Assembly (NCBI GenBank): GCA_020002185.1
Contig: CM034536.1
Span: forward strand, 11,953,333-12,017,332
DNA: 64,000 bases
Direction of reading: 5' to 3'
DNA from: Paraescarpia echinospica
Lineage: Eukaryota; Annelida; Polychaeta; Sabellida; Siboglinidae
Below the pieces are notes generated by a model. That model was not told the DNA's origin and ran no database searches. It worked only from the letters and a program-made list of their open reading frames with translations. A program made the translations under genes and the position numbers. This document shows, one piece after another, positions 11,540-24,491 of this stretch. Position 1 is the first letter of the stretch; the number at the start of each line of letters is the position of its first letter.

Positions 11540-14500
11540 CTGCATCAGAAACTAAGTCTTAATTATTTCATATTAAATATTAAATATGTATATATATATA
11601 TATAATATTAAATGTGCATGCTTTCTAGGATGACAAACAAATGGAGGGACTTGTATACAAATGCTAACATTGCTTTGAGCTATGACCCTGAACATTCTAT
11701 TTATCACAGGTCTGTGTATGCTGTTATGCATGTATCTTAAAACGCCCAATTCAAAGAACAGTAGTTAAAGGGAGTCGGTCTCTGTTTTTTTTTTATATCA
11801 TGAAACCGCCCAAATATATTTAAACGAAGCAGAATTTTTTTTTAATTCATGTTTACAAAAATCGCCGCGCGGTTACTCAAGTCCACGAATAACAGCACGG
11901 ATTATTCCATAAAAAGCAAAACGGCAACAAATCAAAAGTATAGGGGTAGGTGCTGTATAGAATTAGTTCCACTCGTATTGCAATATAAAAAAACAAACCG
12001 TGATAGAGTGAACATTTTCAATGGGTTGCCGTAATCGACAGGTGGCCGCTTTCGGGAGGGGGTCCTGATGTAGTCGCCTCACTGTAGGCAGCGTACTAAC
12101 CTTTGTCTTTTGCGCGCTGTTCTCTTTTGATGGCTTCTGTATCTTCGCCCGCCGCACATAGAGCGTGCAACCGCGTTTGAGGACTCGGCCGATCTGACGT
12201 GAGAGGTGCTCCTGTCGCAGGAAGTACGTATCGAGTCGGATGTTCTGGAAGCCCACCGTGCCCTGGCGACGACAGGATTACGGTGAACAAACGACGATAC
12301 GAACACGATCATAGTGGACTGCATAGCACGATGGGTAACACCTTTCGGAATAATCATAGGCGTCGCAATCGGAGGAAGGACTTGGGCAGGCTTAGCGCCT
12401 CAACATTTGTGTTGGGTGGGCGACAGAGAGGATTAGCCCCCAATATTTTGGGAAATGTGGTGTTCTTTTAGGTTTTTGGTGAGTGTCAAGGCGAGTGCTG
12501 TTTGCATTCTTGTTGAGTCTGAAGGTGCGTATAGTTGTAATTTTTATTGAGGCTCAAGGGGATGTAGGTTTTTGGAGATCCTCAAGGGGGTGAATTTTGA
12601 GGTTTTTGGAGAACCTGAAGACGAATGTAGTTGGAGGTTTTATTGCGCATCAAGCGGGTGCATTTGGGTTTTTTGGTGAGCCGCAGCCCCCGAATATTCA
12701 CCATATCCGACGCTAATGAAAATATATGTGTTGTCGGGTTACCCGACCGAGCTTCATACATGTAGCCGACCCTAGACATTCTCTCAACTTGGCAAGGAAA
12801 GTGCATCAGTTTTAGCGATCATATACATTAACACGCTCAAATAGAAACAGACATATTTGCTGTCCGATCCAATATCGAGCTGTCTAAGTAAGGAAATATA
12901 CATTTTCTCCCCATATTGGGCGGCATTGGCGACATTTTCGCAATGACAACAATTTACCAAGAAAACACTCAATTGCGTATATATACTAAATTAAATATGT
13001 CCCACCAGGAAAATTTAAAAAAGAAACAATTATGTCCAACATATCATCTGACAGCACGTCGATTTGCGCCTATGTACATTATATTGAAGTGAAATAACAG
13101 TACTCTTATTTAGACTCCACGTCCGCTATAGGCTACTTATTTTAGTCATGTTTGTTTGTAAAGTGCAATTTATGGATCTGAATAAACGAATATTGTATTG
13201 TGTTGTATTGTACTGTATTGTATAGTTCGCTGAAAGAAGTATGAAGTAAGCTCTGGCTAATTTCTCTGTGTGAACGGTATATTATTCTGAATAACGGAGC
13301 TATTTTAAGAAGCAATATGGGAAGATTTTGGAAATATAAATATTGGAATGACGTAACACATTAAAATGGAAGTATTTGGGAGACAATTGAGAAGGGTAGG
13401 ACACGCAGAGAGAGTGACTGGTGAAAGACTGACAACGAGAGCATGGAAAGCAGAAGAGACTGGCAGAAGAAAAGGAAGTCCGAAATAAGATGGAGAGACG
13501 GTGTGAAAAGACATGGACAGGGACGCACAGCAGTAAGTGGGTGAACATATGCAGATACTAAGTAACACTTATAATAATACTAATATTGACAAACTTCTAT
13601 TGCGCCTAAGTCCCCAGGAATCTGAGCTCAGAGGCGCAAAACAAGAATCGTTGGGCAAAGTCGTTAACATGGACAAGCAAGAGTCGTCATTAGAGCAAGG
13701 GAACACAGAAGGTTAGGGTTGGAATGTAAGTTCAAATAAATAAGTGTCTAGTTTTTTACGAAAGGTAGCAATAGTTTCAGATGTTTTTAACGCGAAAGGG
13801 ACTTGATTCCAGATTTTGGGTGCAGCTACAACAAAAAGCACGTTTGCCTATATTAAGCTTGGTTTTCGGAACAAAAAGTCGTTGTGAAATAGATGATCTG
13901 AGATTCCTGGGGATATTGGAAAAACGAAGGAGACTAAACAAATAGGATGGGTGTTGCGTAGAGAGGGTACGATATGTGATAGTGGCTAACTGGGATTGTA
14001 TTCTCTATGCAATTGGAAGCCAATGTAACTGTTTAAGTAGGGGCAGAGATGGTGAGAAACGATGTGCTTTTAGTACCACACATGCTAAACAATTCTGTAC
14101 ACATTGGAGTTTGGCTAAGTCCTTGTTAGCAATATCATTTAGGAGAGAGTTGCAGTAGTCAAGGCGACTGCTAATTAGAGATAATGATATTGGCTTAGCA
14201 GTAGATAAAAAATGACGCAGAATTCGACGGAAATCACGTATATGATAGAAACATGATTTACATACTTGAGAAATATTCTGATGAAAGCTGAAATTACTGT
14301 CAAAGATAACACCTAGATTACAAACAGTATCTGACGGTGGTGTATCATTACCAAGCAATTTAACTGGAAAGTAGTTAACAACCTTGTTTCGTTGTTGTCT
14401 TATACCAATAATAATTACATCAGTTTTATCTGGATCTAGCTTAAATTTACTTGCTTCTATCCACAGCAAGATGTCAGTGAGACAGTCATTTAAAGTTGAT

Positions 14501-17123
14501 ACAGATGTCTGTGCATCAGTTGGTGAAAGTGATATATTATACACCTGTGTGTCGTCAGTATACAAGTGATGATTAATTTTATATTATGACTCGACTAAGG
14601 GATGTAGTGTATAAGCTAAACAGAACAAAGCCAATGACAGAACCCTGTGTGACACAAATGGAAGATGTTCTGGACAAGACCGTGAGCAAGATATATTAAT
14701 GCTTTGGTATCGGTCTAAAAATATGAACTAAACCACTGAAGAGCTGTGCCAGAAATCCCAAAATGTCCATGAAGGCGAAGTAAAAGAATGTCGTGATCTA
14801 TTGTATCAAAAGCAGCTGATAGATCTAGTAAGGTGAGCGTCATATCAGTTGAATGAAATTGCTTATATGCAGATTGTAGATCACTTGATAAGTACTGTGA
14901 ATAAATATGTTCACGGAGTCGATTTGCAACAACCTTTTCCAATACCGTCGACAGAAAACTAAGATTAGAGATAGGACGGTAACTTTTAAGGTCATTTTTA
15001 CACAGACATTGCTTTTTAATAAGATGATTGATAAGAGCTTGCTTGAATTCGTGTGGAACAACACAATCCTGCATTGACATATTTATAATGTTTGTAATAG
15101 GATAAACCAGTTGATCAATGCAACTCTTCAGTAGAAATGTTGGAAAAAGTTCAAGACCACACGATTTGTTAGGACACTTTTGTATGATAGTACGAACTTC
15201 TCTTGTAGTTGCAGGTGCCTGTCCTATCAAAATAACAATGTATTCAGGAAAGACAAAAAAAGAATGATAAACCTTGGTTATTTTCTTCGTTGACATGGGT
15301 ATCACATTATCCAACCTCATAGAACCCTGCCCGGGAACAAAGCCAACCGACTTTGTAAAACGTACCGAATCACAATCAATGTCTATGTCCCCCGTTACTG
15401 AGCAAGAAGTACTCGAAATTGTGTCTGAGCAAATTGTACAACAGCTAACCCACATTTTAACATATCATTTATCAGCGGATCATTTAGCAAGTCATTCCTA
15501 CATTTAAGACGGGAGATCGTTTTAAATTTTCTAATTATATTATAGACCTATATCTCTCTCATCCCAATTTTCAAAAATACTATTCAACAACAAAATTCAA
15601 CAAAAGTCTAACGTCTTTCATTGAAACACAACGCACATTGAGAGACGAGCAGTATGGCTTCAGAAGTAATCATTCACCTTAACACAATTTGTCGAAAACA
15701 TTACTTCCGCAATAAATGCCAAAGTACGATTAGTGTCTTTATTGATCTAAAAAGTGTTTGACACTGTTGACCACAACATATTGCTAAGTAAAAAGCAATG
15801 TTCATATTAAGGAATATGGGTTTTGGCTCTGGACTCGAACAAAAGCTACTTAACCAACCGTAGACAATATGTATGCTATAACAACAGTAACTCAGAGCTA
15901 AAAGAAATCAAGTGTGGAGTCTCGCTAGGTTCAATTCTTGGCCAGTTATTATTTATTCTGTACATAAATGACATGTCTGAAGTCTCAAAATTGCTTCATA
16001 TTATTATGTTTGCTGATAATACAATTTTTTTTATTCTGTTAGTAACACAGATGATGTAAGCACTGTTGTTAACAACGAACTAAAAAAACTAGACCAGTGG
16101 TTCCTAGCGAACAAATTATCGCTTAATGTGAACAAAACACATTTTATAATGTTTAACAATTAAAAAAAAAGTTATACCACAGATGTGAATATATTTTGAA
16201 GAGGACAAACATTGAGCAGGTGTCATATACACAATTCCTTGCTTGGAGTAAGCATTGATGAAAACAAAACACATAAAAATTGTTGATTCAAAAGTATCAA
16301 AAGGCATAGTAATTTTGTATAAAACTATGCATATTATTGATTATCAAGCGTTACACACATTTTATAAATCACTTGTTGAACCACATATGTCAAATTGCTA
16401 TGAGATCTGGGGAAATACTTATCAATCAAGACTCAGAAAACTATCTCTGTTACAGAAAAAGCTATACGGATTATTTATATAACTTTACTATTTATTTATT
16501 ACAATGATCATACATCTGTATTTGTCCATCTCTCAAACATACTTAAATTTCATTATTTATTTAAATACAAGACTGTGGTTATACTTTATAAAGCAAACAG
16601 CCACTCTTTAAATGGTCGTGTTTAAGCATTTTATTAACCAACCGAAGCTATACACATGCATAATACCAGACAATGCAAACTGTTCTATGTATAAAAACAA
16701 ACACCACCCTCAGACTGCTGTCACTCACCGTCAAAGGTATAAAAACAAACACCACCCTCAGACTGCTGTCACTCACCGTCAAAGGTATAAAAACAAACAC
16801 CACCCTCAGACTGCTGTCACTCACCGTCAAAGGTATAAAAACGTGGAACAATGTAGCAAATAAATTGACTCAGCTCCCAAGTTTAACTTTATTTAAACAA
16901 AACCACATTCAAATTGTCATTACTTTCTACATATTTGTGAATTATTAATTGAAGTTGATGTTTAGTTAAACCATGTATTAATAACTCAAGCAATATGGTA
17001 ACAAGTTTATACATGAATTGTGAATATTATTTTATAATTCATTTTTTCGTATTGTATTTATTCAGGTTTTTTAGTTTGAGAAGGGCATAGCAACATATAA
17101 CTCTGAGTTCAGCTGTGTCCTTT

Positions 17124-17185
<62 letters not shown>

Positions 17186-20100
17186 CACCGTATTGTGCAT
17201 GTATCATGTTGTTGTTGTCGAATAAACTTTCATTCATTCATTCGTTCATTCAACATTGCAGAAGATCCGGACAATTGGAAAAGTATCGTCGTCAGTGCAG
17301 AACGGACCATGGGAGAAGAAGAAAACGTATACTTTATGCTGTCAACTGGTATATGTTTAGTTGAATTGAATTCGAACATAACATGCTAGCTCAGTCAATG
17401 TAAATACTAGTAACATACCGTTAGGTAGACAGGATACCTCACGGTTTCACCAGGCGGTTCGACGCTAAACTCGTATATAGCGGGCATGTTCATCTCACTA
17501 AGTACCTGAGAGAAACATACACCATTCTAAGCGAGATCGTATCGCAGTGGTGGCAGGTTCGACTGCCAATTGACCACATCATCTTAGAGATTATAGATAA
17601 TGCTATAAACACGGAAAGTTTGATTCCAAGAAACGATGAGAACAGTTTAAAACATTACTAAATGACATTAGATAGCCAACTTCCTAAATTAACTTCGCCG
17701 TTAATTAATATGTATTTTGTGGCACACTGACTTGGTAAATATTAATTGTTTGAAATGTAGGTGTATCTTTATATGTTATAAGTTATGTAGTTTGCGTACT
17801 GCTGTATACGTGTGTCTATGCATGTGTATGGGCTGTAACGTAGTTATTTATGTAGTTATAGCGTATATTGTAGTGTGTCTTTGTATTCAATGCATAATCT
17901 AGTGCCTACTGCCCAATGTCTTGTGCCCATAATAATCAACACAGTACCTACCCATAATAACAACTACCTTCTACGATGTTATACCATTTATACAAGATCA
18001 CCTGTCCGACTCCGAGATCGCACCAAATGATAGGACGTGTTTCATATCTCACGTAAACCTATCAACGTACATTCACATTACCGATGCGCCTCGAATCTTA
18101 CCCGGATGTTACGGAACCCCGGTCCGTTCTGACGTTTTACCCAGCCTGAGGCAATGTCTGCGGGACGTGCCGCTTGCATGAGAACGAGCCACTCGGTCCA
18201 GTAGAGCGTGTCCAGGAGCGACTCCGACATAGTGACCCTCTCCCGCGGTATCCTCGATGTAGGCGACATGGAGCGGATGCGAGGTTTCTTCTCCGGCGGC
18301 GGTAACGTCGACTGGCCGCCGTCCTCTTTGGTCTTGTCAGGGGAAGTGCGTCGCTTCTGCGCTCGCTTGGAGGGCGTCACATCCTTCACTCTCGTCGGCT
18401 CGGCCTTGTCGTGGTCAATGCCAATGTCTACTGGCGGCGCAGGAACGGGCGGTGATTCGGTAGTCGCGGGCACTTTCTTTTGCTTCTGTGGCGTTTTCTT
18501 TTTTGTGTCTTGCGGCGCTGGCGGCGCTGGCGGCTGTGTTGACTTGCTGCCGAGCACCTCGAAGAGTCTTCTCACGAAAGAGTCGCGGCGCGCCGCCCAG
18601 TCCGCCGAAGCCACCTCCGCAGCGTAGGTCTGCAGCACCAACGGCAACAGTGATGACGATGATAATGACGATGACGATGGTGACGAACTTGACGTTGATA
18701 GCAATTAAGAGGCTGGCAAAGATAATGATTGTGACGACGATGAAGATGATGACTTAGATGACGAAGAAGACGACGTCGATGACGACGACGATGATGACAC
18801 TGACTCTAATGGTTGATGGTGACGTTTACTATATCAATGGTGGACATAACCATAAAGATAATGATGGCGACTGTGACGTAATCACGATACCCTCGCAGGG
18901 CAGTACCTGAAGAATGTTCTTGTCGAACTCGCCGTAGACTACGGCCAGTAACATGACCGAGACCAGCGGCTCCGTGAACCCCACGTCCAGATATTTGCCC
19001 CCGGAATTGTGTGCGATATATTTCCAAAAGTGAGCCGATTCTGAGTCGTTATACACTTGCAGGCCGTATATTCGCACTTTCTGTCGACAGAAGGCGACGT
19101 TGGCGATGAACCAATCCACCAATCGACCGGACACACAGCGTTCCAATCGTTTAGAAATCAGGCAAACATTTAATTATGATAATACAATAATACTTATTTA
19201 TTTCCTTGAAAACAGGGAGATTGAATAAGAATACAAGAAACATGACAACGTGTTAAGCGGCGTGCTTTACAAGATAGAATCATAATCAAAATCATTTATT
19301 TGACCATAAAATATATATTATATACAGCAAATAAATGTATAGAAATATATGGTCAGGGAGACTCTCATTAAGGCTTTATGAATGCAGCTAACATAAGAGG
19401 CACCCTGTTGTTAAATGTATAATTTTAATATATATATATATATATATGTTATAATATAACAATAATTATAATATTAAATATGATTTAATAAGTAATACGC
19501 ATTAATTGGCAGTGTTTATCACTAACCAACTAAGTAACTCACTAATATTAACTAACTACTAACATTAACTTACATCAAACAAGCAAAATAATACACTAGA
19601 ATAATAATAAATAAATTATGCTAATGTTAAAATAAAACTGACATTTATTCAATATTTAAACGTTATTAAACTATTTATTTAAAATAATTCTAAGCAGTTA
19701 ACCAATAATACCAATTAATAATAATTAACTGTTCTAATATTAATTAAAAACACAAATACTTAATATTAAAATATTTTTAAAATACTAACACTATAAAGTC
19801 CAATGTTACAAAACACTGTAATGGTGATTCGTTTTGTATAGTCATAACTAAACTACACACAAAGTTTACAAACCGTTTAAGTTGGAGGGTTTATCTTATA
19901 TTCAGTTAGTATAAATAAAACAGTTTGGGGTAAAACATTCAGTTTCATAATTCCTTATGAAGTAGTTTACAGTATATTGAAAAGCTTTGGAGATAATGGG
20001 TATAAATCTTATTTCTGAGTTCATTTGGTATGTTGTTAACAGTGTGAATAATTGAATGTATAATGCAATTAGTGGCGAAATTTTGATTTACCCGGTTTAT

Positions 20101-23100
20101 GTAGATATTATTACTGTTTCTGGTACGATAGTTATGGATGATTAATTATGTACAATGGGCATAATATTAAAGTATTTTGGTATTTTTTTATTTACATGTT
20201 TAACATATAATTTTAATTGTTGGACTTTTAAAATATCATCCAGCTTTAAAAGACCCATGTTCTTGAAGATGGGGTTGGTATGTGCATTATATTTCGAAGA
20301 TATTATAGTTCTAAGATATTTCGTCTGAAGTTTTTGTAAACGATTTGTTTGGCATCCCCATGCTAGCATTGGGTAGTTGAGATGAGCTAAGATTAAAGCA
20401 TTATACATTTTGAGTAAAATGTTGCAAGGTAGAATGTGTTCTAATTTATTAAAACTCCCAATAGTATGTGAGGTTTTGTTAGCTATTCTATTTACATGAT
20501 TTTTCCAACACATTTGTTTGTTAATAGTAAGGCCTAGCAAATTTAAATCATCACTCGGATATGATTCAATACCACTCATTTTAAAATTGGGTATAGTTAT
20601 ATCTTTAAAGGGGTAAGAAATATCATAAGTTTTGTTGTTTTAACATTATGTGATAACTTATTAACTTGCAACCATGTGGTTACTTTGCTTATTTCATTGT
20701 TTATATTTTGACTGATATTGCTATCATTTATATAATTACAAGCATATAGATTGCTAGTTAAGGTCGTATCATCAGCATATATGATTGTATTGAACAATGT
20801 AGTAGCATTGGCTATGTCGTTTATATAAATAATAAATAAAAGGGGTCCAAGAATTGATCCCTGGGGGACTCCAGTTTTGCTATATATTGTTTCTGACATA
20901 GTAAGTGAAAAATCAACATAGTGTTTGCGATTTGTTAAATAACTTCTAAGAAGGCTTAAGGCAATACCTTTAATACCATAATAGTCTGGTTACGAGATCC
21001 AATTTATCAAAAGCTTTTGATAGATCAAAATAAATATTGAAAGAGATTCTGCCATTGTGCATTTGCTATATTATTAAATTCATATTGCTTATTGAAATAT
21101 AGTTTATTTTGTTGGAAATGGTTATGAATCTGTTCAAATATAACTTTTTTCAAATAGGTCGATAGTTGTCAAAAACTGTATTATAATCTTTTTTTGTAAA
21201 TTGGTAGTACTCTGGCTAACTTTACTTTCTCAGGAAATATGCCAGTAAATAAATATTGATTTAAAAGTAGAGTAATCGATTCACACACTTCTGCTTTGAT
21301 TTGCTTCAATAATTTGCATCACTACCGTAGCTGGATTTTGATTTGAGACCATTAGTTATTCTGCTGGTAGTTTCTACAGCTATAGGCACGCATTTAAGAC
21401 TGTTAATACGTGGGCATTTTAAATAATCGTTATCGTTGTTATTATTCCGAGAGGAAATAATAGATGCAAGTTTAATTCCAATATTTGCAAAATATAAGTT
21501 AAATTTGTTAGCTATTGTGGGTTTATCATTAATAAAGTTTCCATTCATTTGAATTTGATCAGGAAAATCATACCTTTTATGTCATTTTTTTTCAATAAAC
21601 AGGCTGCAAAGTACATTTGTCTTGGTATACAAATATTCCTGTTTAGTATATTATTACAAGTGCGGAAATTAATTTGTAAATGAATAAATTCTGGTGAATC
21701 ATTGGTTTGTTTAAGTTTCCTATCTCTAAATGAGATTGAACGAATGATTCCTAGAGTTATCCAATCTGATTTTTCGAGTTTCTGTTTGTTATAACTAACA
21801 GTTTTAGCTGAAAAGTTTTTGTCTATATTAGTAATAATTAGTTTATCTAGGATATTGTACTTATTATTATGATTGGCAGTTTTATCTTTGTTTAATTGTT
21901 TATAAACATTTGCTTTGCATATGTTAATTTTGAAATTTAACTGTGAAGATGGATTTTCCTCTTTTATACAAATGAATTTTGTAGATTCATAATTGCTATA
22001 ACTACTTCACTATTTGATCTGCGTAAGGCATTAAGTATAGGCAATAGATCATTAATTTTGTAAATGTATGGTGATTTTAGTGAGATTTCTTGGAGGTCGA
22101 TATAATGTTTCCAATGATATTTTTCTTTTTTAGGATACTGCCTGATACTTCAATAAATTGTCATTTCCAAATATCAAATAATGTCTTTTAAATGTTTAGG
22201 ATTATATCATTATTCGAACATATATATAGGGTTAGTAATTAATGTTATCACTGGCCCTTTGGCATGTCTGCCGAATTGTCACTGTAATTTCCTTTATGCT
22301 TCCAACGGACAGAAGCGGACGTGAAGTAATTTAAATGTTGGTAAATATGTCGTTTGAAGCCGCTGTCGGTTAACTAAATCACCCAATTTGGTGCACTTGA
22401 ATTTTTGAATTTGACGTACAGTGCAACAAAAGACAACGGAAACGTGGTTACTGAGAGGAATGCAAGTACCATGGACAGAAGAGAAAACTAATGAAGAAAT
22501 TCTTAGAACTTCAAATACTAAACGAACACACATGCACACAATTCGAAAACAACAAGCTGGGTCTGTAGGCACGTCATGAGAAAGCAAAAATCAGAGCAAC
22601 TTGATTTAGGAGATGCGCAATGAATTTTTTTTCGACGCTCGCTAGCACGTGCGCACGCGCGCGCGCGTACACACACATTCACACAACACACACACACACA
22701 CACGCACGCACACGCACACACACACGTACACATAGACAAACACACAAACAAACACAACAGCTGTGATCGCTTAACGTAACGCCTGCATGAGACACGACAA
22801 CTGGTAGTAGCGTCTTCGAGTAACGATCCACTGACCATATCGCGGGCGAGCTGTGCCACCTCGACTCTGTAGTCGATGTGGCCGGTGTTGAGCGGGTAGT
22901 GCGGCTCGTGGGGGGACGAGTCGCCCACCATGATGATGATCCTGCGGCTGTCGGGTCGCCAAGAGAGGTTCTCCCGGGCATGCTGCAGGACCAACTCGTA
23001 GCACTCCTGCCAGTGGCCGCCCGTCGTGTCCTCCATCGCCTGAACGAACTGACCAAGAGGAGACAAACTCGTTCGTCTTATATGTACAACCACGTCTAAT

Positions 23101-23959
23101 TATCTGCACTAGCAAAAATGCCCGTCATCTGACGGGATGCACTGAAAGTTGATAGTCATGGTAGTAATATTTATCAAATGCTAGAAAACACACAGTATCG
23201 TTACATAACACAATAACGCATTCGTAGTTACTCGTTGTTTGTTCAAAATGCCGAAGGTCAGAGAGAATGTGAAGTACACGTCCATAGATGGGCTCTAGTC
23301 ACTGTAGACTATAGAGTAGGATTGTAAAATTGTATTCGTATTCCAAATATATGCTAATTGCATGAGGGTTTGCCGCACGCGCGACAAATACTTAGGGAAT
23401 ATATATATTATATTATATATAATACAGTATATTATAATATATTATATATATTATATAATATATAATATATATATACTTCGTTTTATCGAAGAAATGCATG
23501 ATACTATCATGCTGTTCTTCTATAAAACGTCTTGTCTTCAGGAAAATTAACTGGGAAAAAGAAGTCTTGATAGGCCACCTATTTAGTTTATGTGCACCTG
23601 GGAAGCCCAGTACACCATACAAGGAAACCTAACTGGAAGGCTGAGAATTGTATTACCTAAATATTAACACTTTTTGTACACGTCAGACAAAATCATGCTT
23701 TTGGTATGTACAGTAATATGGGAAATGACCTACCCGTATAACTTCATTAGGTTTGCTAGTAAAGTCGAGACACTTGATGACGTAATTTGGTGAGTCATAG
23801 TCACCATGTGCAAACACAGCGAGGCGAAGGTTTGGTACGTCACCAAAGAGACGCGTCGTGATGAATTCGATGTCCCGTCTCACTCGCTCGATGACGCCGA
23901 TCATGGACAGGGTCGTGTCGAAAGAGAATACAATGTCCAACGGGCCAGAATCCGAGTTA
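11456..23959 (-). CDS. VWA2: VWA-domain gene with extended C-terminal region
   Basis: Second paralogue and the longest. Exons in transcript order: 23734-23959, 22836-23048, 18907-19080, 18102-18629, 17419-17505, 12101-12262, 11456-11539; every junction is in phase. VWA motifs are SFDTTLSM, FAHGDY, TTGGHWQECYEL, IMVGDSSPHEP, HIDYRVEV and IYGLQVYN....FW. The Asp normally found in GGD is His here, so metal binding may be altered. After the VWA comes a proline, lysine and arginine-rich linker, then a small C-terminal domain spread over three exons (YEFSVEPPGETVRYPVYL; VGFQNIRLDTYFLRQ; YDYAWSTFSRHGL). The upstream exon is missing (phase 2 acceptor at 23959) and no stop was found. The assignment of the last three exons to this gene rests on strand, order and phase only. 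Confidence 0.75.
12101..12262 (-). CDS. VWA2 probable exon G
   Basis: 54 codons, acceptor cgccag|GGC, donor AAG|gttagt, phase 0. Encodes GTVGFQNIRLDTYFLRQEHL, a CTLYVRRA stretch and a basic end. GFQNIR recalls GFRNIR at the end of exon E, so it could also belong to a duplicated module. Confidence 0.6.
12356..12690. repeat. Dispersed minisatellite-bearing element, copy 1
   Basis: Starts ATAGGCGTCG, has GATTAGCCCCCAATATT, then repeats like GTTTTTGGAGATCCTCAAGG. Same family as 40280-40470, 44105-44500, 44992-45064, 50330-50770 and 60437-60716. Confidence 0.6.
13365..13525 (+). pseudogene. LINE C-terminal fragment
   Basis: Plus-strand LRRVGHAERVTGERLTTRAW then GRRKGSPK..WRDGV resembles the GH..R....R......G.R..GRP..RW tail of many LINE reverse transcriptases. 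Confidence 0.55.
13700..15262 (-). pseudogene. CR1/L2-like LINE, 5' truncated
   Basis: Reverse transcriptase blocks in order on the minus strand: LKSYRPISNLSFLSTVLEKV, LLDLSAAFDTIDHDILL, YTDDTQVYNISLSP, LGVIFDSNFSF, SRLDYCNSLL, LKQLHWLPI, and the tail AAPKIWNQVPFALK. The catalytic box reads YTDD rather than YADD. At least one frame break near 14.6-14.7 kb. No endonuclease remains. Confidence 0.85.
15265..16975 (+). pseudogene. Degenerate LINE, plus strand
   Basis: Plus-strand blocks: FFVDMGITLSNLIEP, SPVTEQEVLEIV, NYRPISLSSQFSKI, VFDTVDHNILLSK, LGSILGQLLFILYINDM, FADNTIFF, LGVSIDENKTH and KTWNNVANKLTQLPSLTLF. Many stops and shifts. A 48 bp segment is present three times in frame at 16691-16834. 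Its 5' end abuts that of the minus-strand LINE ending at 15262. Confidence 0.75.
16691..16834. repeat. 48 bp x3 tandem repeat
   Basis: Three near-identical copies, each encoding GIKTNTTLRLLSLTVK in the LINE frame. Confidence 0.92.
17126..17184. repeat. (CAG)n microsatellite
   Basis: About 19 pure CAG triplets, non-coding, at the 3' flank of the preceding LINE. Confidence 0.97.
17419..17505 (-). CDS. VWA2 probable exon F
   Basis: 29 codons, phase 0 at both ends: acceptor tttctctcag|GTA, donor ACG|gtatgt. Encodes VLSEMNMPAIYEFSVEPPGE and VRYPVYLT. Both sites match consensus and the frame is open, but the peptide has no family name I can give. Confidence 0.6.
18102..18629 (-). CDS. VWA2 exon E, low-complexity linker
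   Basis: Acceptor gctgcag|ACC and donor CGG|gtaaga, phase 0, 176 codons. Begins TYAAEVASADWAARRDSFV, alignable with the start of exon E in VWA3-5, then a long P, K, T and R-rich tract likely to be disordered, ending QNGPGFRNIR. About three times the length of the VWA4 and VWA5 counterparts. The KKTPQKQKK and KRAQKRR clusters could act as nuclear localisation signals (inference). Confidence 0.8.
18640..18815. repeat. Imperfect GAT/GAC repeat
   Basis: GATGACGATGATAATGACG-type triplets in the VWA2 intron just upstream of exon E in transcript direction. Confidence 0.8.
18907..19080 (-). CDS. VWA2 exon D
   Basis: Acceptor tcgacag|AAA and donor CAG|gtactg, phase 0, 58 codons. Encodes KVRIYGLQVYNDSESAHFW and GGKYLDVG. 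Confidence 0.87.
20040..22145 (-). pseudogene. Non-LTR retrotransposon, minus strand
   Basis: Minus-strand blocks: MNGNFINDKPTIANKFNLYF, KTGVPQGSILGPLLFIIYIN, IYADDTTLTSN, LLGLTINKQMCWKNHVNRI and LILAHLNYPMLAWG. Catalytic YADD is intact but the frame is broken repeatedly between 20.6 and 21.6 kb. AT-rich, inside VWA2 intron between exons C and D. 19081-20040 is AT-rich sequence without features. Confidence 0.85.
22440..22615 (+). pseudogene. LINE C-terminal fragment
   Basis: LRGMQVPWTEEKTNEEILRT then THMHTIRKQQAGSVG resembles the WT...TNEEVL......LL.TI..R...F.GH tail of RTE-like LINEs. Confidence 0.6.
22650..22755. repeat. CA-rich microsatellite
   Basis: GCGC and CACA blocks in the intron after VWA2 exon C. 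Confidence 0.9.
22836..23048 (-). CDS. VWA2 exon C
   Basis: Acceptor tggtcag|TTC and donor ATG|gtcagt, phase 0. Encodes FVQAMEDTTGGHWQ, ECYELVLQHARENLSW, RIIIMVGDSSPHEP and HIDYRVEV in one exon. A CA-rich array follows about 90 bases after the donor. Confidence 0.88.
23398..23475. repeat. AT-rich palindromic block
   Basis: TATATAATATA-type sequence; next to it GTTTTATCGAAGAAATGCATGA and its near inverse (ATGCTGTTCTTCTATAAAAC) form a short hairpin at 23480-23527. Confidence 0.75.
23734..23959 (-). CDS. VWA2 exon A+B
   Basis: Acceptor cctatag|T in phase 2, donor CGG|gtaggt in phase 0. Encodes SNSDSGPLDIVFSFDTTLSM through FGDVPNLRLAVFAHGDY to NEVIR. The intron that splits this stretch in VWA1 and VWA3 is absent. 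Confidence 0.88.
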
Positions 23960-24321
23960 CTATAGGAAGGAAACATTCGGCTTCGGTTACAAGTATAGCA
24001 TAATAATATAAGCATAATAAGTCACTGAGAATGTTAAAGGTCACGAATTCCAATGGAAATAACCCGTAATGTCTCATTGGGGTCCCATTCAGGTGGAGAC
24101 TGTGTTTATCAGTCATGTTATCAATCACATTTTACCATGTTTATGCGATAATTTTGTGTGAATAAAATTAAACGGTTTAAAGGTTGACAGCCACCTGTGG
24201 CATGTCACTAGAAAGTTAGGGGAGAAATGTAGACACCCTAAAGACAGATCAAGTAACACACAAACCAGCTGTCATATAAAATAAATAATGTTTCAACAAC
24301 GGCCATCAGCATTATTTTCCT

Positions 24322-24327
24322 TTTATT
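24322..24327 (-). promoter_or_regulatory. VWA3 polyadenylation signal
   Basis: AATAAA on the minus strand 26 bases after the VWA3 stop. Close to the stop, but in the right place to end the transcript before VWA2 begins at 23959. Confidence 0.5.
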
Positions 24328-24352
24328 TGTCGGTGTCCTGTTGTTTAACTTA

Positions 24353-24491
24353 TCAGTAATTAATGGTGTTTTGTACAGTTTTCATACATTTCTGTTGATA
24401 GATCTCTTTACGTATCATCTGTAAATATTTGTTAGGACAACTATTGGCTGGTTTAAAGAAACATGCGCGTTCTCTACGTTGACGCCTAGCC
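24353..24491 (-). CDS. VWA3 terminal exon
   Basis: Acceptor tttggcag|G phase 2, giving ARRQRRERACFFKPANSCP and a basic end, then TGA at 24353-24355. Phase agrees with exon E. Confidence 0.65.

Noticed and set aside
17546..17575. tRNA-like T arm (GGCAGGTTCGACTGCC)
   Set aside because: Isolated; no A box or cloverleaf upstream. Perhaps a SINE scrap.
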